From NCBI RefSeq assembly GCF_014639795.1, contig NZ_BMGC01000004.1, forward strand, positions 62,001-126,000: a DNA stretch of 64,000 bases. The letters are read 5' to 3'. The position numbers were made by a program, and so were the translations under genes. Of this stretch, positions 1 to 9,323 are shown in pieces; positions within the stretch are counted from its first letter, which is position 1, and the number at the start of each line of letters is the position of its first letter. This stretch comes from Gordonia jinhuaensis (lineage in GTDB: Bacteria; Actinomycetota; Actinomycetes; Mycobacteriales; Mycobacteriaceae). The notes under the pieces are model-generated. The model saw only the letters and a program-made list of their open reading frames with translations, was not told the origin of the DNA and did not search any database.

Positions 1-34
1 CGTCACCACATCCACCTCGCAGAAACCCAGGAGC

Positions 35-529
35 ATGAGCGACTTCCCAGACCTCGACGAATTCTTCGACCCCGCAATGCGCCTCACCATCCGCGGGGTC
101 GAGTACGTCATCAACCCGCCCAGCGTGAAAGACGGCATCAAGATCCGGCTGTTCTTCGACGACCCGAAGAAGAAGGGCACCGGCCTCGACCGTCTGCACT
201 GGATGGCGAAACTTCTCGGAGCGACCTTCGACCCCGAGGCCGAGGAGTTCTCCGGCGGCGTCTGGTCGCAGATGGAAGCCGACGGATGCTCCGCCGAAGA
301 GATCCTGCGCGCCGGAAACGCCGCACTCCTACGGTGGGGCGTCAACAGTGAAGTCGCGCAGGTCTTCTGGGGACCAGACGATCTCGGATTCCCGGACATC
401 GCCCCGGAGAAGGAAGTGGACGCGGCGGGAAACCGTTCGGCCCGCCGAGCGCGGGCCAAGAAGAAGCCGAAGAAGGCCACCTCATCCAAGGCCGATACGG
501 CCTCTACGACCCCCGCCCCGGAGCACTAG
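35..529 (+). CDS. Phage tail assembly chaperone, upstream (G) product
   Basis: A 164-residue acidic protein sits immediately upstream of the tape measure gene, the fixed position of tail assembly chaperones in long-tailed phages. In lambda the equivalent G protein and its frameshift product GT act as chaperones on the tape measure during tail polymerisation and are absent from the virion. The C-terminal third is rich in Lys and Ala, which is typical of the unshifted tail. The start ATG at 35 follows a weak AGGAG at 29-33. The assignment rests on position, size and the -1 slippery site inside it, not on a strong sequence motif. Confidence 0.75.
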   Translation: MSDFPDLDEFFDPAMRLTIRGVEYVINPPSVKDGIKIRLFFDDPKKKGTGLDRLHWMAKLLGATFDPEAEEFSGGVWSQMEADGCSAEEILRAGNAALLRWGVNSEVAQVFWGPDDLGFPDIAPEKEVDAAGNRSARRARAKKKPKKATSSKADTASTTPAPEH

Positions 530-849
530 GCCCCGACGACCCCGGCGGCACCGACTACGACCCGACCGTGCCGCCCGAGCAGGCGATCCGCGACTGGTAC
601 AACGACACCACCAGCCAGCCGAAGCCCGCCCCGAAAGCCACCGTGCAATGGCGGCACATCTTCACCTGCTGGAACGCGGTCGAACTCGACTTCCACCGCT
701 TCGGCATCGACCTGGCCGACGTCCTCGACACCCGCGACTGGCGCTGGTTCACCCTGCGCGTCGGAGACCTCCTCTCCGACGAAACCTCACGGCTGGCCAC
801 CACCGTGAAAACACTCCTGACCATCGAAGGCGAGGTGCCCCATGTCTGA
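35..849 (+). CDS. Tail assembly chaperone -1 frameshift product (GT)
   Basis: The -1 frame is open from upstream of 427 to the stop at 847-849 and encodes a folded-looking, Trp-rich segment with no convincing start or ribosome site of its own. Slipping on the heptamer at 427-433 joins residues 1-133 of the upstream protein to 138 new residues, giving about 271 in total. In other long-tailed phages the extended GT protein bridges to the tail tube subunits. The stop overlaps the tape measure start (ATG at 842) by 8 nt. The fusion is inferred from frame layout and a canonical slippery site. The downstream part alone spans 568-849 from its first internal ATG. Confidence 0.7.
427..433 (+). promoter_or_regulatory. 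Programmed -1 ribosomal frameshift slippery heptamer
   Basis: The heptamer GGGAAAC is read in the zero frame as G GGA AAC, a perfect X XXY YYZ slippery site (zero-frame codons start at 428 and 431). Slipping re-pairs the two tRNAs on GGG and AAA and continues in the frame that stays open to 849. It lies about 100 nt before the zero-frame stop, the usual arrangement for tail chaperone frameshifts. I did not identify a confident downstream pseudoknot by eye. Confidence 0.75.
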
Positions 850-3800
850 CATGACCGTCGGTACCCTCGTCGCGAAACTGGAACTCGACCGCGGCACCTA
901 CGACTCCGACATCCGCAAGGCTGGGAACTCGTTCCAGCAGCTCGCTCAGCAGGCCGATCGGGCGTCGCAGAAGATCAGCACCATTCGCACCCCCGAGGGT
1001 GTACTCACCATCAGCCGCGACGGCGACAAGATCACCACCACTCTCAAGAAGATCGGCACCGAGGCCGACGGCACCGCCAAGGACGTCGACAAGATCGGCA
1101 CCTCCGCCAAGCAGGCCTCCAATGACCTCGGTAAGACCGGCGACGGAATGTCCAAGGCGCGTAAGAAGATCGAATCCGACGCCAAGGGTGCGGCGAAGGA
1201 TGTCGAGAAGATCGGCGACTCGGCGAAGAAGTCCAGCGACGAAGTGGTCACCGGAACCCAGAAGATCGGCAACGCGTTCCGCGCGCAGCTCGCCGAGATG
1301 GCCACCGGTGCCCGCGACCAGGGCATGGAGGGCGGGGGATCGTTCGTCGCCGGATTCGGAACCAAAGCAGCGGAACTCGGCGGCAAGGCCGGGCCTATCG
1401 GTGCCGCGCTGGCCGCAGCCGTCGGCCTGGGCGCGATCTTCGGCACCAAGCTCGGCCAGGCCGTTGCCGACGGGCTGAAAATCGATCAGGATCGCCGCGG
1501 TGCGGCCGCCACGTTCGGCTGGACCGATGCCCAGCTCGAACAGGCCGGTAAGGCTGCGGGTAACGCCTACGGCAACAACTTCGGCGAATCGGTCAAGTCG
1601 AACCTGTCGACTGCTGGTGTCGCCATCCAGGCCGGCCTCCTCAACGGGACAGAGACCGCAGGGCAGATCGAACCGATCATCGAGAAGCTGACGACCGTCT
1701 CGACGATCATGGGCACCGAGATCCCCGAGACCGCGCGCGCCGCCGGACAGATGGTCAAGACCGGTCTGGCCGGCAGCGCCGCCGACGCACTCGACCAGCT
1801 GACCGTCGCGCAGCAGAAGGGCCTCAACCTCTCCGATGACCTGCTCGACACGGTCACCGAGTACGGCACCCAATACCGCAAACTCGGCATCGACGGGGCC
1901 ACCGCGCTGGGCACCATCTCGCAGATGATGTCCGGCGGTGCCCGCGACACCGACATCGCCGCCGACGCACTCAAAGAGTTCAGCCTGCGCGTCATCGACG
2001 GATCTGCCACCACCCAGGACGCCTACAAGTCGTTGGGCCTCAACGTCAACGACACCGCTGAGGCATTCGGCAAGGGCGGCGAGTCCGCCAAGAACATGGC
2101 CGCCACCGTCATCGCGAAACTCCGCGACATCCAAGACCCGGTGGAGCGCAACCGCATCGGCGTGGAACTGTTCGGCACGCAGTGGGAAGACCTCGGCGGG
2201 GCGATCAACAAGATGGACCTATCCAAGGCGTCAACAGAGCTCGGCGACGTCGGCGGTGCCGCCGACCGGGCAGCCCAGCAAATGTCGGGGCCTGGGGCTG
2301 CTCTAGAGACCGCGAAACGCAAGATTGAGGTCGCCGCCGATGCGATCAAACTGAAGCTGGCCGAGGCGTTCGGGCCGTCACTGCAAGACTTCGGCAACTG
2401 GGTGCAAACCCACCAAACCGAGATCGTCGACTTCTTCGCCCGCGTCGGCGAGGCCGCGCTCACCGTCGTCAGCGCCGTCCTGAAAATCGGTGCCGCAGTC
2501 GCGTTCACCGGCGGTGCGCTCCTGGACGCCACCTCCACGTTCGTCGCCCCATTCAAGGGTGGGCTGCAGGCTATCGAGGCGCTCGGCAGCGCAATGTCGC
2601 ACCTGCCGGGGTCCGCGGGCCAGGCCGGTGCCGCGGTGCGCGACGCGGCGAAAGAAGGCGTCGCGATGATCGACTCCATCGGCAAGATGGGCGACACCGC
2701 CACCGATGCTGCCGGGAAGATGTGGCAGCTCGCCGACAAGGTGTCCGCCGGCAAGGCCACCCTCGAAGATTTCCGCAACGCACAATCTGAGACCGCCGAC
2801 CAGGCGGGAGTGCTCACCCAAGCACTCGGAGGTACCGCGAACGCTGTCGTCGCCATCCCTGACGGCAAATCCATCATCCTGTCCGACAACACCCCGGAAA
2901 CGACCGGACGCCTCGAGGCGCTCGGTCTGAAGGTCACCACTCTGCCCAACGGTCAGGTGAAGGTGACCGCCGACACCGCTGCAGCCTCCATCACCCTCGA
3001 CGCGTTCATCCAGCAGCAGCGCGTGATCCGCGTTCCCGTGGAATGGACGTCGGGTGGCACCACCTGGACCGGTGATCCGACCTCGGGCTACAACGATGTC
3101 GGCGGCTCGTCGATCCGTATGCGCGCCAACGGTGCCGTGGTCGCGGCGATGGCCGGCGGCGGCATGAGGATGATCACCAAACCGCAGAGCGCCGACATCT
3201 ACGCCGGCCGCGGCGCGGGCACCGTTTTCGCCGAGCAGGAGACCGGCGGCGAAGCCTACATTCCGCTCGCCCCGACGAAGCGGAACCGGTCGATGGCGAT
3301 CCTCACCGAGACGGCACGACTGTTCGGGTACGGCCTCGTCGACACGAAAGCGCTCCTCGCACAGTCGTTCGCCGACGGCGCGATCAGCGGCGCCGACATT
3401 GCCCGCATGGGCGGCGGGACCGTCAACCTGTCGCTCTGGAAGGCGGTGAAGGCGCACAACCCGAACGCGGTGCTCACCTCGGCGAAGACCGATCACGACG
3501 CCGACGGCGGCTACCACCCGAAGGGTGACGCGATCGACGTCGACCCGTCGAAGACCAACCTCGACTATCTGTGGTCGGTGCGCGACCAGCTCGCCCAGAT
3601 CATCTACGACGACGCCACACACGTCTGGTACAACGTCAACGGTGAGCGCGCCGAAGGCGCTGCCGCCCGCGCGATCTACGGCGCCGACACCATGGCCCAG
3701 CACGGCAACCACATCCACGTCGCCGCCCTGCACGAGCTTAAAGATGCTGCAGCGCAACAGAAAACGGCGATGCAGCGCACACCGATCAACGACATCACCC

Positions 3801-4981
3801 TGACCGGCGACTCGTCGAAGGATGACGTCGCATCGAAGATCATCGCCGAGGGGCGCCGCCGCGGCTACAGCGACGACCAGATCAAGGCGATCCTGTCGAC
3901 GGGGCTGCAGGAGTCGGGCCTGAACCCGAACGCCTCAGGCGGCTCCGGGGCCTGGCACGGTGTGTTCCAGCAGGATTCGAGCTACGCCGGCCGCGACAAC
4001 CCGAACACCAACATCACCGGGTTCTACGACCGCCTCGACGCGAAACGCAAAGCAGACCCGAAGGCCGACATCTGGAAGGACATCTTCTGGGTGCAGCAGG
4101 CGCCCGGCGCAGACAGCGCCGAATCCGCCTACTCCACCGGACGCCAGGGGTATCTCAGCGAGATCCAATCCCAGCAGGGCGCCGCGGGATCGCTGCTGTC
4201 GAAGCTTTCGGCGAAGGTCGGTGGCACGCTCGCTCCCGCTCCCACAGCGCAGGGACCGGCGCAGCCGACGGGCGCGGTGCAGAACGTGTTCGTCACCAAC
4301 TGGCCCAGCAGCTACGACACCACATCCAGCAGCACCCCGACGACGGACACCACGCCTGTACCGAGTGCTGCGGTGTCGACCGATGTTGTCGGGAAGGGCC
4401 CGCTGCCGCTGGTGGCCTACGCCGACGGCGGGTTCAATCCGATCCCCGGTTCCGCCGAGATGCTCCACACGCCTCGCGCATGGATCACTCTCGCCGGGGA
4501 GGCCGGACCGGAGGCCTACATTCCCACGTCCCCATCCAAGCGGGCGTCGTCGATCCCCCTGTGGATCGAGACGGGCAAACGACTCGGCATCCTCCGCGCC
4601 TACGCCGACGGCGGGTTCGGCGGCTACAGCGACGACACCACCGACTGGATGGCGCCGAAGAACCTCGACGACTGGCTCGCGCTCGGGGCGGGCGGGTTCT
4701 TCACCGCAGCATCCGTTGTCGCCCCGTACGCAGCGATGGTCGCCCAGGCCGCCACTGCCGGCGAAGTGTCGATGAGCCTGTCGGACCTCGCACCGAAACC
4801 CGACACCGGCAACAACACGGTCGCCGGTCTGGCAGAAATCGTCAGCCAGCAAACCAGCGCGATGTCTCAGCAGATCGAGGAGCTGAAGAAGGCCGTGAGA
4901 GAAGGCAAGCACGTGTACATCACGGTCAAAGACGCCACCGGTCTGCTCGAGAAGTCCGGTATCCGACTGGCGGCGATGTGA
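842..4981 (+). CDS. Phage tape measure protein with embedded cell-wall enzyme domains
   Basis: At 1379 residues this is the longest phage gene. It sits in the tape measure position and carries long Ala/Lys/Asp-rich helical stretches (about 1-180) and hydrophobic segments around 180-210 and 540-600. Residues about 853-965 resemble an M15-type D,D-peptidase: a His and Asp pair in an HPKGDAIDVD stretch, then GNHIHVA near 957. Residues about 980-1110 look like a lysozyme or transglycosylase fold (IKAILSTGLQESGLNPNA). Two copies of an EAYIP..P.KR..S....ET motif occur near 800 and 1220. Such domains are thought to help tail-tip penetration of peptidoglycan. Its ATG overlaps the chaperone stop. Confidence 0.93.
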   Translation: MSDMTVGTLVAKLELDRGTYDSDIRKAGNSFQQLAQQADRASQKISTIRTPEGVLTISRDGDKITTTLKKIGTEADGTAKDVDKIGTSAKQASNDLGKTGDGMSKARKKIESDAKGAAKDVEKIGDSAKKSSDEVVTGTQKIGNAFRAQLAEMATGARDQGMEGGGSFVAGFGTKAAELGGKAGPIGAALAAAVGLGAIFGTKLGQAVADGLKIDQDRRGAAATFGWTDAQLEQAGKAAGNAYGNNFGESVKSNLSTAGVAIQAGLLNGTETAGQIEPIIEKLTTVSTIMGTEIPETARAAGQMVKTGLAGSAADALDQLTVAQQKGLNLSDDLLDTVTEYGTQYRKLGIDGATALGTISQMMSGGARDTDIAADALKEFSLRVIDGSATTQDAYKSLGLNVNDTAEAFGKGGESAKNMAATVIAKLRDIQDPVERNRIGVELFGTQWEDLGGAINKMDLSKASTELGDVGGAADRAAQQMSGPGAALETAKRKIEVAADAIKLKLAEAFGPSLQDFGNWVQTHQTEIVDFFARVGEAALTVVSAVLKIGAAVAFTGGALLDATSTFVAPFKGGLQAIEALGSAMSHLPGSAGQAGAAVRDAAKEGVAMIDSIGKMGDTATDAAGKMWQLADKVSAGKATLEDFRNAQSETADQAGVLTQALGGTANAVVAIPDGKSIILSDNTPETTGRLEALGLKVTTLPNGQVKVTADTAAASITLDAFIQQQRVIRVPVEWTSGGTTWTGDPTSGYNDVGGSSIRMRANGAVVAAMAGGGMRMITKPQSADIYAGRGAGTVFAEQETGGEAYIPLAPTKRNRSMAILTETARLFGYGLVDTKALLAQSFADGAISGADIARMGGGTVNLSLWKAVKAHNPNAVLTSAKTDHDADGGYHPKGDAIDVDPSKTNLDYLWSVRDQLAQIIYDDATHVWYNVNGERAEGAAARAIYGADTMAQHGNHIHVAALHELKDAAAQQKTAMQRTPINDITLTGDSSKDDVASKIIAEGRRRGYSDDQIKAILSTGLQESGLNPNASGGSGAWHGVFQQDSSYAGRDNPNTNITGFYDRLDAKRKADPKADIWKDIFWVQQAPGADSAESAYSTGRQGYLSEIQSQQGAAGSLLSKLSAKVGGTLAPAPTAQGPAQPTGAVQNVFVTNWPSSYDTTSSSTPTTDTTPVPSAAVSTDVVGKGPLPLVAYADGGFNPIPGSAEMLHTPRAWITLAGEAGPEAYIPTSPSKRASSIPLWIETGKRLGILRAYADGGFGGYSDDTTDWMAPKNLDDWLALGAGGFFTAASVVAPYAAMVAQAATAGEVSMSLSDLAPKPDTGNNTVAGLAEIVSQQTSAMSQQIEELKKAVREGKHVYITVKDATGLLEKSGIRLAAM

Positions 4982-5826
4982 CCTCACCGATCTCGGTGCT
5001 CCTCACCGACTTCTGGGGCAACACGTGGGATCTCACACCACCAGCACAGCCGTACCCGCGGCAGGTGGGTTTGCGGCTCAAAGAGATCAGCGGTCTGGCG
5101 GGGGCGCCGTTCTCCTTCACGGAGGTGGCCGGTGTCACCACCGACGGCGTGCTCGTCACCGGACGCAAGGACGACCCCAACACCATCAAGATCAAGCTGT
5201 GGGTCGACTACCCCGGCGGTGGCCCCGACGCGGTCGCCTACCTGATGGGGTGGCGGCGCGCCCTCGGCCGCGGGCTGGCGCGGGACGTGAACACTCCGCC
5301 GCTGCAGCTGACGGTCGGCGAGACCGGCCGCTGGCAGGACGTCCGGCTGCTGTCAGCCGACGCCGAACCGGACCTGCAATCCATCGCCTCTCCCGGCGGT
5401 ATGGCGTTGGAAGAGTTGACGCTGCGCTCCGACCTCACGTGGTGGCGCGCCGACCCGATCGTCCGCACCTTCACCGGGCAGACCGCCATCGGATCAGCGA
5501 CCGTCCCGAACCGCGGCGACATCGACGTGTGGCCCCAGCTCAAGCTCACCGGGCCGATCACCACACCGAAGATCGGCATCGCCGGTGAACTGATCTCGCT
5601 GCCGAACCTGGCCGCCGGTCAGTGGCTCGACATCGACGCCGACCCCGACTACTGGTCGGCGCTCGACCAGGCGGGCAACGACCGGTCGTGGGACATCGGC
5701 ATCCGCTGGCAGAAGCAGGTGCCGGCCAACACCGAGAACGCCGTCGTGTCGGTCACCGGAACCGGGATCACCGCCGCCACGAGCTTGACGGTGACCGTGC
5801 CGCAATACTTTTGGGCGGCGATCTGA
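4978..5826 (+). CDS. Distal tail protein (Dit-like) / phage tail family
   Basis: A 282-residue protein starts at GTG 4978, overlapping the tape measure stop (4979-4981) and keeping the coupled spacing of the operon. It begins VTSPISVLLTDFWGN, then carries a beta-rich body with Trp pairs (LTWWRADPI). Position directly after the tape measure and the size match the distal tail proteins of actinophages, which form the hub joining tail tube and tip. The same frame is open upstream to 4480, but that part overlaps the tape measure and has a scrambled composition, so I reject it as coding. Confidence 0.75.
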   Translation: MTSPISVLLTDFWGNTWDLTPPAQPYPRQVGLRLKEISGLAGAPFSFTEVAGVTTDGVLVTGRKDDPNTIKIKLWVDYPGGGPDAVAYLMGWRRALGRGLARDVNTPPLQLTVGETGRWQDVRLLSADAEPDLQSIASPGGMALEELTLRSDLTWWRADPIVRTFTGQTAIGSATVPNRGDIDVWPQLKLTGPITTPKIGIAGELISLPNLAAGQWLDIDADPDYWSALDQAGNDRSWDIGIRWQKQVPANTENAVVSVTGTGITAATSLTVTVPQYFWAAI

Positions 5827-7412
5827 TGGCAGACCCCGGATACCCGCAGGCGATCACCGACCCGCAGTGGGATTACCTCGACCTCGGGCTGCGGTCGCCC
5901 GACGGCACGCTCATCGACCGTCGCCCCATCGGCACCACCCTGTCCGACGAGATCGAATTCAGCTTCGGCGTCGACCCCGGCGCGTTCTCCATCCAGCTCC
6001 CGCCGAAGCATCCGCTCCTCGACGAGGTCACCGATATCCGCCGCAAGGCCTGGCACATCTTCGCCGCCTACGACGGCGTCGAATACACCGGACGGATCCT
6101 CAAGCGCCGCGCCTCCGGTCCGAACGAGCAGGGCGACCTGTGGTCGGGCCTGGACTACCGGCACCACCTGTCACGGTCCTCGGCGTGGGTGAACAACACT
6201 GCCCCGCCCGAGGTGCAGTTCAACATCACCGGCAAACAGGACGTCGTGTGGGGCCCGGTCGATCCGGTGTTCAAAAACTACGTGTCGAAGGTGTTCACCC
6301 GCCTGAACAAACCGCTGTACGTGCGGCTGCCGCTGCGGTGGCCGACAGCGTGGACGAACGCCAACCAGACGAACGTGAACGCGATCAACGAGCTCGACGA
6401 CCTCCTCGACATCATCTGGGGTGCCAGCCAAGACCTCATCGCGCTGCCGGCACGGTTCACGCAGCTCGACGACCTGTTCCGGCCGACGTGCGAGCGCCTC
6501 GAAATGGGTGTGACCGTTGACCTGTGGGACGGGCGCGGCGACAAACCGTTCGTGTTCTCCACCGACACGGTCGGCAAACTGCAGTCGATCCTCGACCACA
6601 CCTCCGACCACTTCCTGGACCTGTCGCAACTCGGTTCGGTGTCGTCGGGGCTGTTCTCGTTCGAACCGAACCGTGCCTGCTACGTCTTCGACACGCAGGA
6701 GAAGTTCCCGAACCAGAAGGTGCAGTTCCACACCAACGCCCAGGCGGGCATCGACTCGTGGGTGATGGAAGAAACCCACGCCGACGCCACCAGGGCTGTC
6801 GTCGGCGGCAAGGCACCCGAGGTGCTGAACCAGTTGATCGAGATCGGCGCGAACCTGGCGATCTCGGCGATCATCTTCGCCATCTCGCTCATCCCCGGTG
6901 CCGGCGCGATCGCGGGACTGTCGCTGACCGTCGGTGACCTGTTCGACGACGTGTTCTTCGCCTACCAGGTGTTCGCCGACCACGATCTCGAGGACGACAT
7001 CGGTGACGATGACGCGTTCGGGGAGATCTTCGCCGACAACACCGCCGCCTACAGCCTCGACGGCTACGCCACCGGCAAACGCGCCCTTCACGAGCACGGT
7101 GGCACCCGAACCCTCGAGGTACAGGTGTCCACCGGTGGGCCGAAAGGCATGGGCATCCACTTCGGCCAGGACGAGACGGGTGTCCGCGGTGCACGCAAGT
7201 ACCAGCCCGGCGACATCGTCACTCTCTGGGATAGAGGCACCTCGACCGAGCAGTACGTGTCGAAGGTGACGTTGTCGCGCAACCGCGACAACGGGTGGGC
7301 GGAGAAAGCCAACATCGGCAAATCGAAGCAGTCGCAGGGGCTTTGGGAACGAATCATCACCGGAGTTCAGGACGGTGCCGCATCCATTCGTGGCCTGTCC
7401 AACAGTGTCTAG
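5826..7412 (+). CDS. Minor tail protein, Gp37-like
   Basis: A 528-residue protein starts at ATG 5826, overlapping the previous stop by one base (TGATG). Its N-terminus (FGVDPGAFSIQLPPKHPLL) and overall size fit the actinophage Gp37-like (ReqiPepy6-type) minor tail family, which follows the distal tail protein and probably forms the tail tip or baseplate. A hydrophobic stretch (about residues 345-375) is followed by a very acidic segment. I assign it by position and recognisable family features; its precise structural role is inferred. Confidence 0.75.
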   Translation: MADPGYPQAITDPQWDYLDLGLRSPDGTLIDRRPIGTTLSDEIEFSFGVDPGAFSIQLPPKHPLLDEVTDIRRKAWHIFAAYDGVEYTGRILKRRASGPNEQGDLWSGLDYRHHLSRSSAWVNNTAPPEVQFNITGKQDVVWGPVDPVFKNYVSKVFTRLNKPLYVRLPLRWPTAWTNANQTNVNAINELDDLLDIIWGASQDLIALPARFTQLDDLFRPTCERLEMGVTVDLWDGRGDKPFVFSTDTVGKLQSILDHTSDHFLDLSQLGSVSSGLFSFEPNRACYVFDTQEKFPNQKVQFHTNAQAGIDSWVMEETHADATRAVVGGKAPEVLNQLIEIGANLAISAIIFAISLIPGAGAIAGLSLTVGDLFDDVFFAYQVFADHDLEDDIGDDDAFGEIFADNTAAYSLDGYATGKRALHEHGGTRTLEVQVSTGGPKGMGIHFGQDETGVRGARKYQPGDIVTLWDRGTSTEQYVSKVTLSRNRDNGWAEKANIGKSKQSQGLWERIITGVQDGAASIRGLSNSV

Positions 7413-7422
7413 GAGGCACGTC

Positions 7423-8478
7423 ATGACCACCAAACCCGCGTACCGCGAGATCGACATGATGGGCGACAACCGGTCGAACCGCTGGGGTGCGAGCGTGGCG
7501 AACGATCTGCTGCACACCGAGGACGGCTACTCGACCGCCGTGGAGCTGGCCATCTCGCTGAACAACCGCAACGACGCCAGCTACCACTATGTGATCCGCG
7601 ACGGCATCGTGGTCGACCTCGTCGACACCGACTACGCAAGTTGGAGTGTGCTGGATGCCAATCCGTACACGATCAACATCTGCTTCGCCGGCAGCTTCGC
7701 GTCCTGGTCGCGCGCGCAGTGGCTAGATCGCGAGGGCGACATCGCCATTGCCGCATGGCTGATGGTGCAGGACAGCAAGAAGTATGGCTTCCCGCTGACC
7801 GTGATCACCCCGCCGTACCACCGCGGCCGAGGTCTGAGTGACCACAAGTACGTCACGCAGTGCCTTGGGATCGGCACGCACACCGACGTCGGCAACCACT
7901 TTCCGTGGGACGTCTTCGCCCGCTACATCACCGCCTACTCGTCAGGAGTGCACGTGGAACCGCCCGTCAATCAGATCAACGCCGAGGCTGCCCGCGCCAC
8001 GTGGCTCGGGCAGCGCATCACCAGCGGCGAGAACATCACCCCAGACGGGCGTGGCCGCTGGGCGCAGTTCGAGGCGGGCTACGTGTACTGGTCTCCGACG
8101 ACGGGGGCGCACGCGATCCCCACCTACCTGTTTCAGACGTGGGCGGCACTGAAGTACGAGCGCGGCCCGCTCGGCTATCCGATCGGTGACCACACGGTGC
8201 TCACTGACGGCGAGGTGCAGGGCTTCGAGCATGGCGCGATCTACCGTAAAGGTCACCTCGGCAACAACGAGCAGCCCGGCTACTTCGTGACCGGAGACAT
8301 CCGATCCCACTGGAACCGCACGGGTTTCGAGAAAGGTCCGTATGGGTGGCCTGCCTCGAACGAGATCGTCAACAAGAGCGGCACTCGCTACCAGGTGTTC
8401 GAGAAGGGACGCCTGGTGTGGTCCCCCGACAAGGTCGTCGGACTCGTGCCGCAAGACGGCCCCGACATCATCAACTGA
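7423..8478 (+). CDS. Endolysin: N-acetylmuramoyl-L-alanine amidase with LGFP repeats (lysin A)
   Basis: This 351-residue endolysin has an Amidase_2-type catalytic domain (about residues 8-175). Candidate zinc ligands are the His in LLHTED and the His and Asp in GTHTDVG and the following HFPWD. The second half carries LGFP repeats (GPLGYPIGDH, GPYGWPASNE), modules found in cell-wall proteins of mycolic-acid bacteria. It should cut the bond between muramic acid and the stem peptide at lysis. ATG 7423 has a strong AGGAGG site 6 nt upstream. Downstream come small membrane proteins and LysB, a complete lysis cassette. Confidence 0.9.
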   Translation: MTTKPAYREIDMMGDNRSNRWGASVANDLLHTEDGYSTAVELAISLNNRNDASYHYVIRDGIVVDLVDTDYASWSVLDANPYTINICFAGSFASWSRAQWLDREGDIAIAAWLMVQDSKKYGFPLTVITPPYHRGRGLSDHKYVTQCLGIGTHTDVGNHFPWDVFARYITAYSSGVHVEPPVNQINAEAARATWLGQRITSGENITPDGRGRWAQFEAGYVYWSPTTGAHAIPTYLFQTWAALKYERGPLGYPIGDHTVLTDGEVQGFEHGAIYRKGHLGNNEQPGYFVTGDIRSHWNRTGFEKGPYGWPASNEIVNKSGTRYQVFEKGRLVWSPDKVVGLVPQDGPDIIN

Positions 8479-8490
8479 GAGGAACTCGAC

Positions 8491-8805
8491 ATGGCAACCG
8501 CCGCTGACAAACTGACCGTTCAGGTCAACCCCGTCTACGTCCAGGGCAACACGTGGGGTGACAAGGTGTCTCGCTCCGCCAAAGCCATCACCGGCGGCAT
8601 CACCGCGCTGCTGGGCATCGTGACCCCGCTGATCGCGATCCTCGGGGATGTGTCGATCCCCGCGCAGGTGTACGCCTGGATCTCCGGAGCCATCGCCGTG
8701 CTGACCGCGTTCAATGTGTGGCTGACCGCCAACACCCCGAAGGTCGCCGACATCGCCGACTCGACTGAGGATCTCGTCGAGGACGTCCTGCACCGAGACG
8801 TGTGA
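8491..8805 (+). CDS. Putative holin
   Basis: This 104-residue protein has two predicted membrane helices (about residues 35-53 and 62-80) separated by a short turn, a charged C-terminus, and lies 12 nt after the endolysin. These are features of phage holins, which permeabilise the inner membrane and time lysis. A GAGAGGAACT site precedes the ATG. Holin families diverge strongly, so the call rests on topology and location. Confidence 0.7.
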   Translation: MATAADKLTVQVNPVYVQGNTWGDKVSRSAKAITGGITALLGIVTPLIAILGDVSIPAQVYAWISGAIAVLTAFNVWLTANTPKVADIADSTEDLVEDVLHRDV

Positions 8806-8808
8806 GCG

Positions 8809-9120
8809 GTGCCGACGTGGTTGTCCCCTTCGGCGTGGAACGGCGTCGGGATAGTCAGCTTCATCATCGTGGTCGCAGCGTTCGCGGCGCTCGCGCTGAT
8901 CCGGGGCTGGCTGGTGCTGGGGATCCACCATCGCGAGATCGTCGCCGAGAAGGATCGGGCGATCGACCGCATGTCAGCCCGCGCCGCCGCCGATCAGGAC
9001 TCCATCTCTTCGCTCGCGGAGACGGTGGCGTCCTATCGGGTGGCCGGCGAACTGCAGGCGCACTACCTCGAGGCGGTGCGCGAGGCGATCTCCTCCACAC
9101 GGAACAGGGAGCCGTCGTAG
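8809..9120 (+). CDS. Small membrane protein of the lysis cassette (holin- or spanin-like)
   Basis: A 103-residue protein starts at GTG 8809, 3 nt after the holin stop. It has one N-terminal membrane helix (about residues 11-34, VGIVSFIIVVAAFAALALI) followed by a soluble, heptad-like charged helix (HHREIVAEKDRAIDRMSARAA) that could form a coiled coil. The single-pass topology with a long periplasm- or cytoplasm-facing helix fits a second holin or a spanin-like partner. No recognised family motif is visible. Confidence 0.6.
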   Translation: MPTWLSPSAWNGVGIVSFIIVVAAFAALALIRGWLVLGIHHREIVAEKDRAIDRMSARAAADQDSISSLAETVASYRVAGELQAHYLEAVREAISSTRNREPS

Positions 9121-9323
9121 TGCAGTGGCCGTGGACGAAAGAGATGATCGACGCCCGCGAGCAGGCCGAGCAGGCCGAGCAGGAACTTGCCGAGTCCCGG
9201 CGCCGCCGTGACCGCATCGCCGAGGATGCCCCGAAAGATCGCCAGCCCGCCCAGGTGCTGCGAATGCACCTCGAGCGCAACGGATTCACCGAACTACTCA
9301 GAGAGGCCATGAAACGACAATGA
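9120..9323 (+). CDS. Small charged phage protein of the lysis cassette
   Basis: A 67-residue highly charged protein starts at GTG 9120, sharing the last base of the previous stop (TAGTG). It begins VQWPWTKEM, continues with a Glu/Gln/Arg coiled-coil-like stretch and ends in a small hydrophobic patch (NGFTELLREAM). Small proteins of this type are common beside holin genes in actinophages. Their function is unknown. The reading frame extends upstream but overlaps the preceding gene, so the coupled GTG is preferred. Confidence 0.65.
   Translation: MQWPWTKEMIDAREQAEQAEQELAESRRRRDRIAEDAPKDRQPAQVLRMHLERNGFTELLREAMKRQ

Noticed and set aside
749-3757. Long antisense reading frames under the tape measure gene (up to about 460 codons)
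   Set aside because: High GC and biased third positions create long open shadow frames. They have no ribosome sites, show Arg/Gly-skewed composition and lie opposite a clearly recognisable gene.
4480-4977. In-frame upstream extension of the distal tail protein
   Set aside because: It overlaps the tape measure reading frame and has low-complexity Arg-rich composition; the coupled GTG at 4978 fits the operon.
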